This document shows, piece by piece, positions 63,223 to 64,000 of a stretch of DNA of 64,000 nucleotides. Made by a program: the position numbers and the translations under genes. Origin of the DNA: Albimonas sp963977235 (GTDB lineage Bacteria; Pseudomonadota; Alphaproteobacteria; Rhodobacterales; Rhodobacteraceae); assembly GCF_963977235.1 (NCBI RefSeq), contig NZ_CAXBOD010000003.1:172377-236376 (forward strand), written 5' to 3'. The notes under the pieces are model-generated. The model was not told the DNA's origin, did no database searches, and saw nothing but the letters and a program-made list of their open reading frames with translations. Position 1 is the stretch's first letter; each line of letters begins with the position of its first letter.

Positions 63223-64000
63223 TTGAATGTCCTGCTGCATCCGCCCGCCGCCGCCGCCGAGGCGCCCGCGCGCCTGACCATCCGCATGCTGGGAGCCCCG
63301 GCGCTGATGCACGATGGCCGCTCGCTTCGGGTGGTGAACCGCAAGCTGCTGTGCATGCTGGGATATCTTGCGCTGGACGAAAGCGGATCGGACTCGCGCG
63401 AGCGTCTTGTGGGCCTGCTGTGGTCGGAGTCCGACGAAAAGCACGCCCGCGGCTCGCTGCGCCAGGTGGTCACCGCCCTGCGCCGGATCACCGGCGAGCT
63501 GGGCTTCGAGGGGTTCGAGACCGACCGCTCCCACGTCACCCTCGACCCCGCCTGTTTCCGCGCCGACGTCGCCGACGTGCGCGCCCAGCTGGGGCCCGAG
63601 CGGATCCATCCGCTGCTGCTGACGACCGAGGATCTGCCCTCGACCCTGATGGCGGGCTGCGAGGACGTCGACCCCTCGTTCGCCGGCTGGCTGAGCGTGC
63701 GGCGCATGACCCTGCGCGACCAGCTGCAGCAGGGGCTGCTCGCCTCGCTGGAGCAGGCGGCCCCCGACGGGCGGATCGAGCGGGAGCTGGCGCGCGCGCT
63801 GCTGCGCCTCGATCCCACGCAGGAGCTCGCCGCCAGGCGGCTGATGGAGAACCTGGCCCGCGGCGGAGACGTCTCGGGCGCGCTGACCGTCTACAAGTCG
63901 CTGTGGGACGTGCTGGGCGACGAGCACGACATGGAGCCGGCCGAGCCGACCCGCGATCTGGTCGCCCGGATCAAGAACGGCGAGCTGCCCGAGCCGGGCG
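63223..64000 (+). CDS. BTAD/SARP-type transcriptional regulator (N-terminal part, cut by window end)
   Basis: At least 259 residues are visible. An N-terminal OmpR/PhoB-like winged helix (LTIRMLGAPALMHDGRSL; RERLVGLLWSESDEKHARGS; LRQVVTALRR) is followed by the helical BTAD region (LARALLRLDPTQELAARRLM; GGDVSGALTVYKSLWDVLG). The TTG start (63223-63225) has AAGGGG about 9 bases upstream; ATG 63286 is an alternative. It begins 19 bases after the ycaO stop, so the two form one unit. Further domains may follow beyond the window. Confidence 0.85.
   Translation, partial: MNVLLHPPAAAAEAPARLTIRMLGAPALMHDGRSLRVVNRKLLCMLGYLALDESGSDSRERLVGLLWSESDEKHARGSLRQVVTALRRITGELGFEGFETDRSHVTLDPACFRADVADVRAQLGPERIHPLLLTTEDLPSTLMAGCEDVDPSFAGWLSVRRMTLRDQLQQGLLASLEQAAPDGRIERELARALLRLDPTQELAARRLMENLARGGDVSGALTVYKSLWDVLGDEHDMEPAEPTRDLVARIKNGELPEPG

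Overview
The window is very GC-rich, densely coded DNA of an alphaproteobacterium, most likely a member of the Rhodobacterales/Rhodobacteraceae. Support comes from the aerobic-type cobalamin genes (cobN, cobO, cobQ, cobW, cobU, cobT), a phaA/phaB/phaC/phaR polyhydroxyalkanoate set, FixJ-type two-component genes, TRAP-transporter relics and a cysPTWA sulfate system. No 16S rRNA or other species-level marker is present, so the genus is left open.

Layout. 1-2310: start of a diaminopropionate ammonia-lyase gene preceded by a wrecked TRAP operon (dctQ-dctM-dctP, each with deletions and frameshifts). 2603-14330: late cobalamin biosynthesis: cobU, divergent cobT-cbiB, then a long minus-strand operon (CbiM-like metal permease, cobW, cobN, a phosphatase-like protein, cobO, an unknown protein, cobQ) led by a clear cobalamin riboswitch. 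14391-21038: a DMT exporter, then phaB, a lipoprotein, phaA, a short PhaC-type protein and divergent phaR, with TTGC/GCAA dyads in the control regions. 21336-28097: an EAL-domain protein, tag, a TPR protein, an MscS channel and an SLC13-type permease. 28224-34159: cysPTWA plus an overlapping FAD/NAD(P) protein, divergent from an Rrf2 regulator. 34326-40367: three small hydrolase genes (one with a homopolymer frameshift), a PAS histidine kinase, a lone receiver and a FixJ-like regulator. 40380-42460: decayed DNA with a second dctM relic and an integrase-like fragment next to tRNA-Ser(GGA). 42755-47632: a guanidine-I riboswitch controlling a TauABC-type importer, a guanidine-hydrolase-type ureohydrolase and a histidine-rich protein. 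47792-53873: animal-type haem peroxidase, greA and three unknown genes. 54127-61772: ADP-forming acyl-CoA synthetase with a beta-hydroxyacid dehydrogenase, an ECF sigma/anti-sigma pair, an outer-membrane protein and a GMC oxidoreductase. 61911-64000: a YcaO protein followed by a BTAD/SARP-type regulator cut by the window end.

The best-supported functional system is the guanidine module. The riboswitch gives the ligand, the ABC importer brings guanidine in, the ureohydrolase would split it to urea and ammonia, and the 183-residue histidine-rich protein at the operon end is a candidate nickel-delivery or storage partner. The YcaO-BTAD pair at the right edge suggests the start of a peptide-modification locus that continues outside the window.
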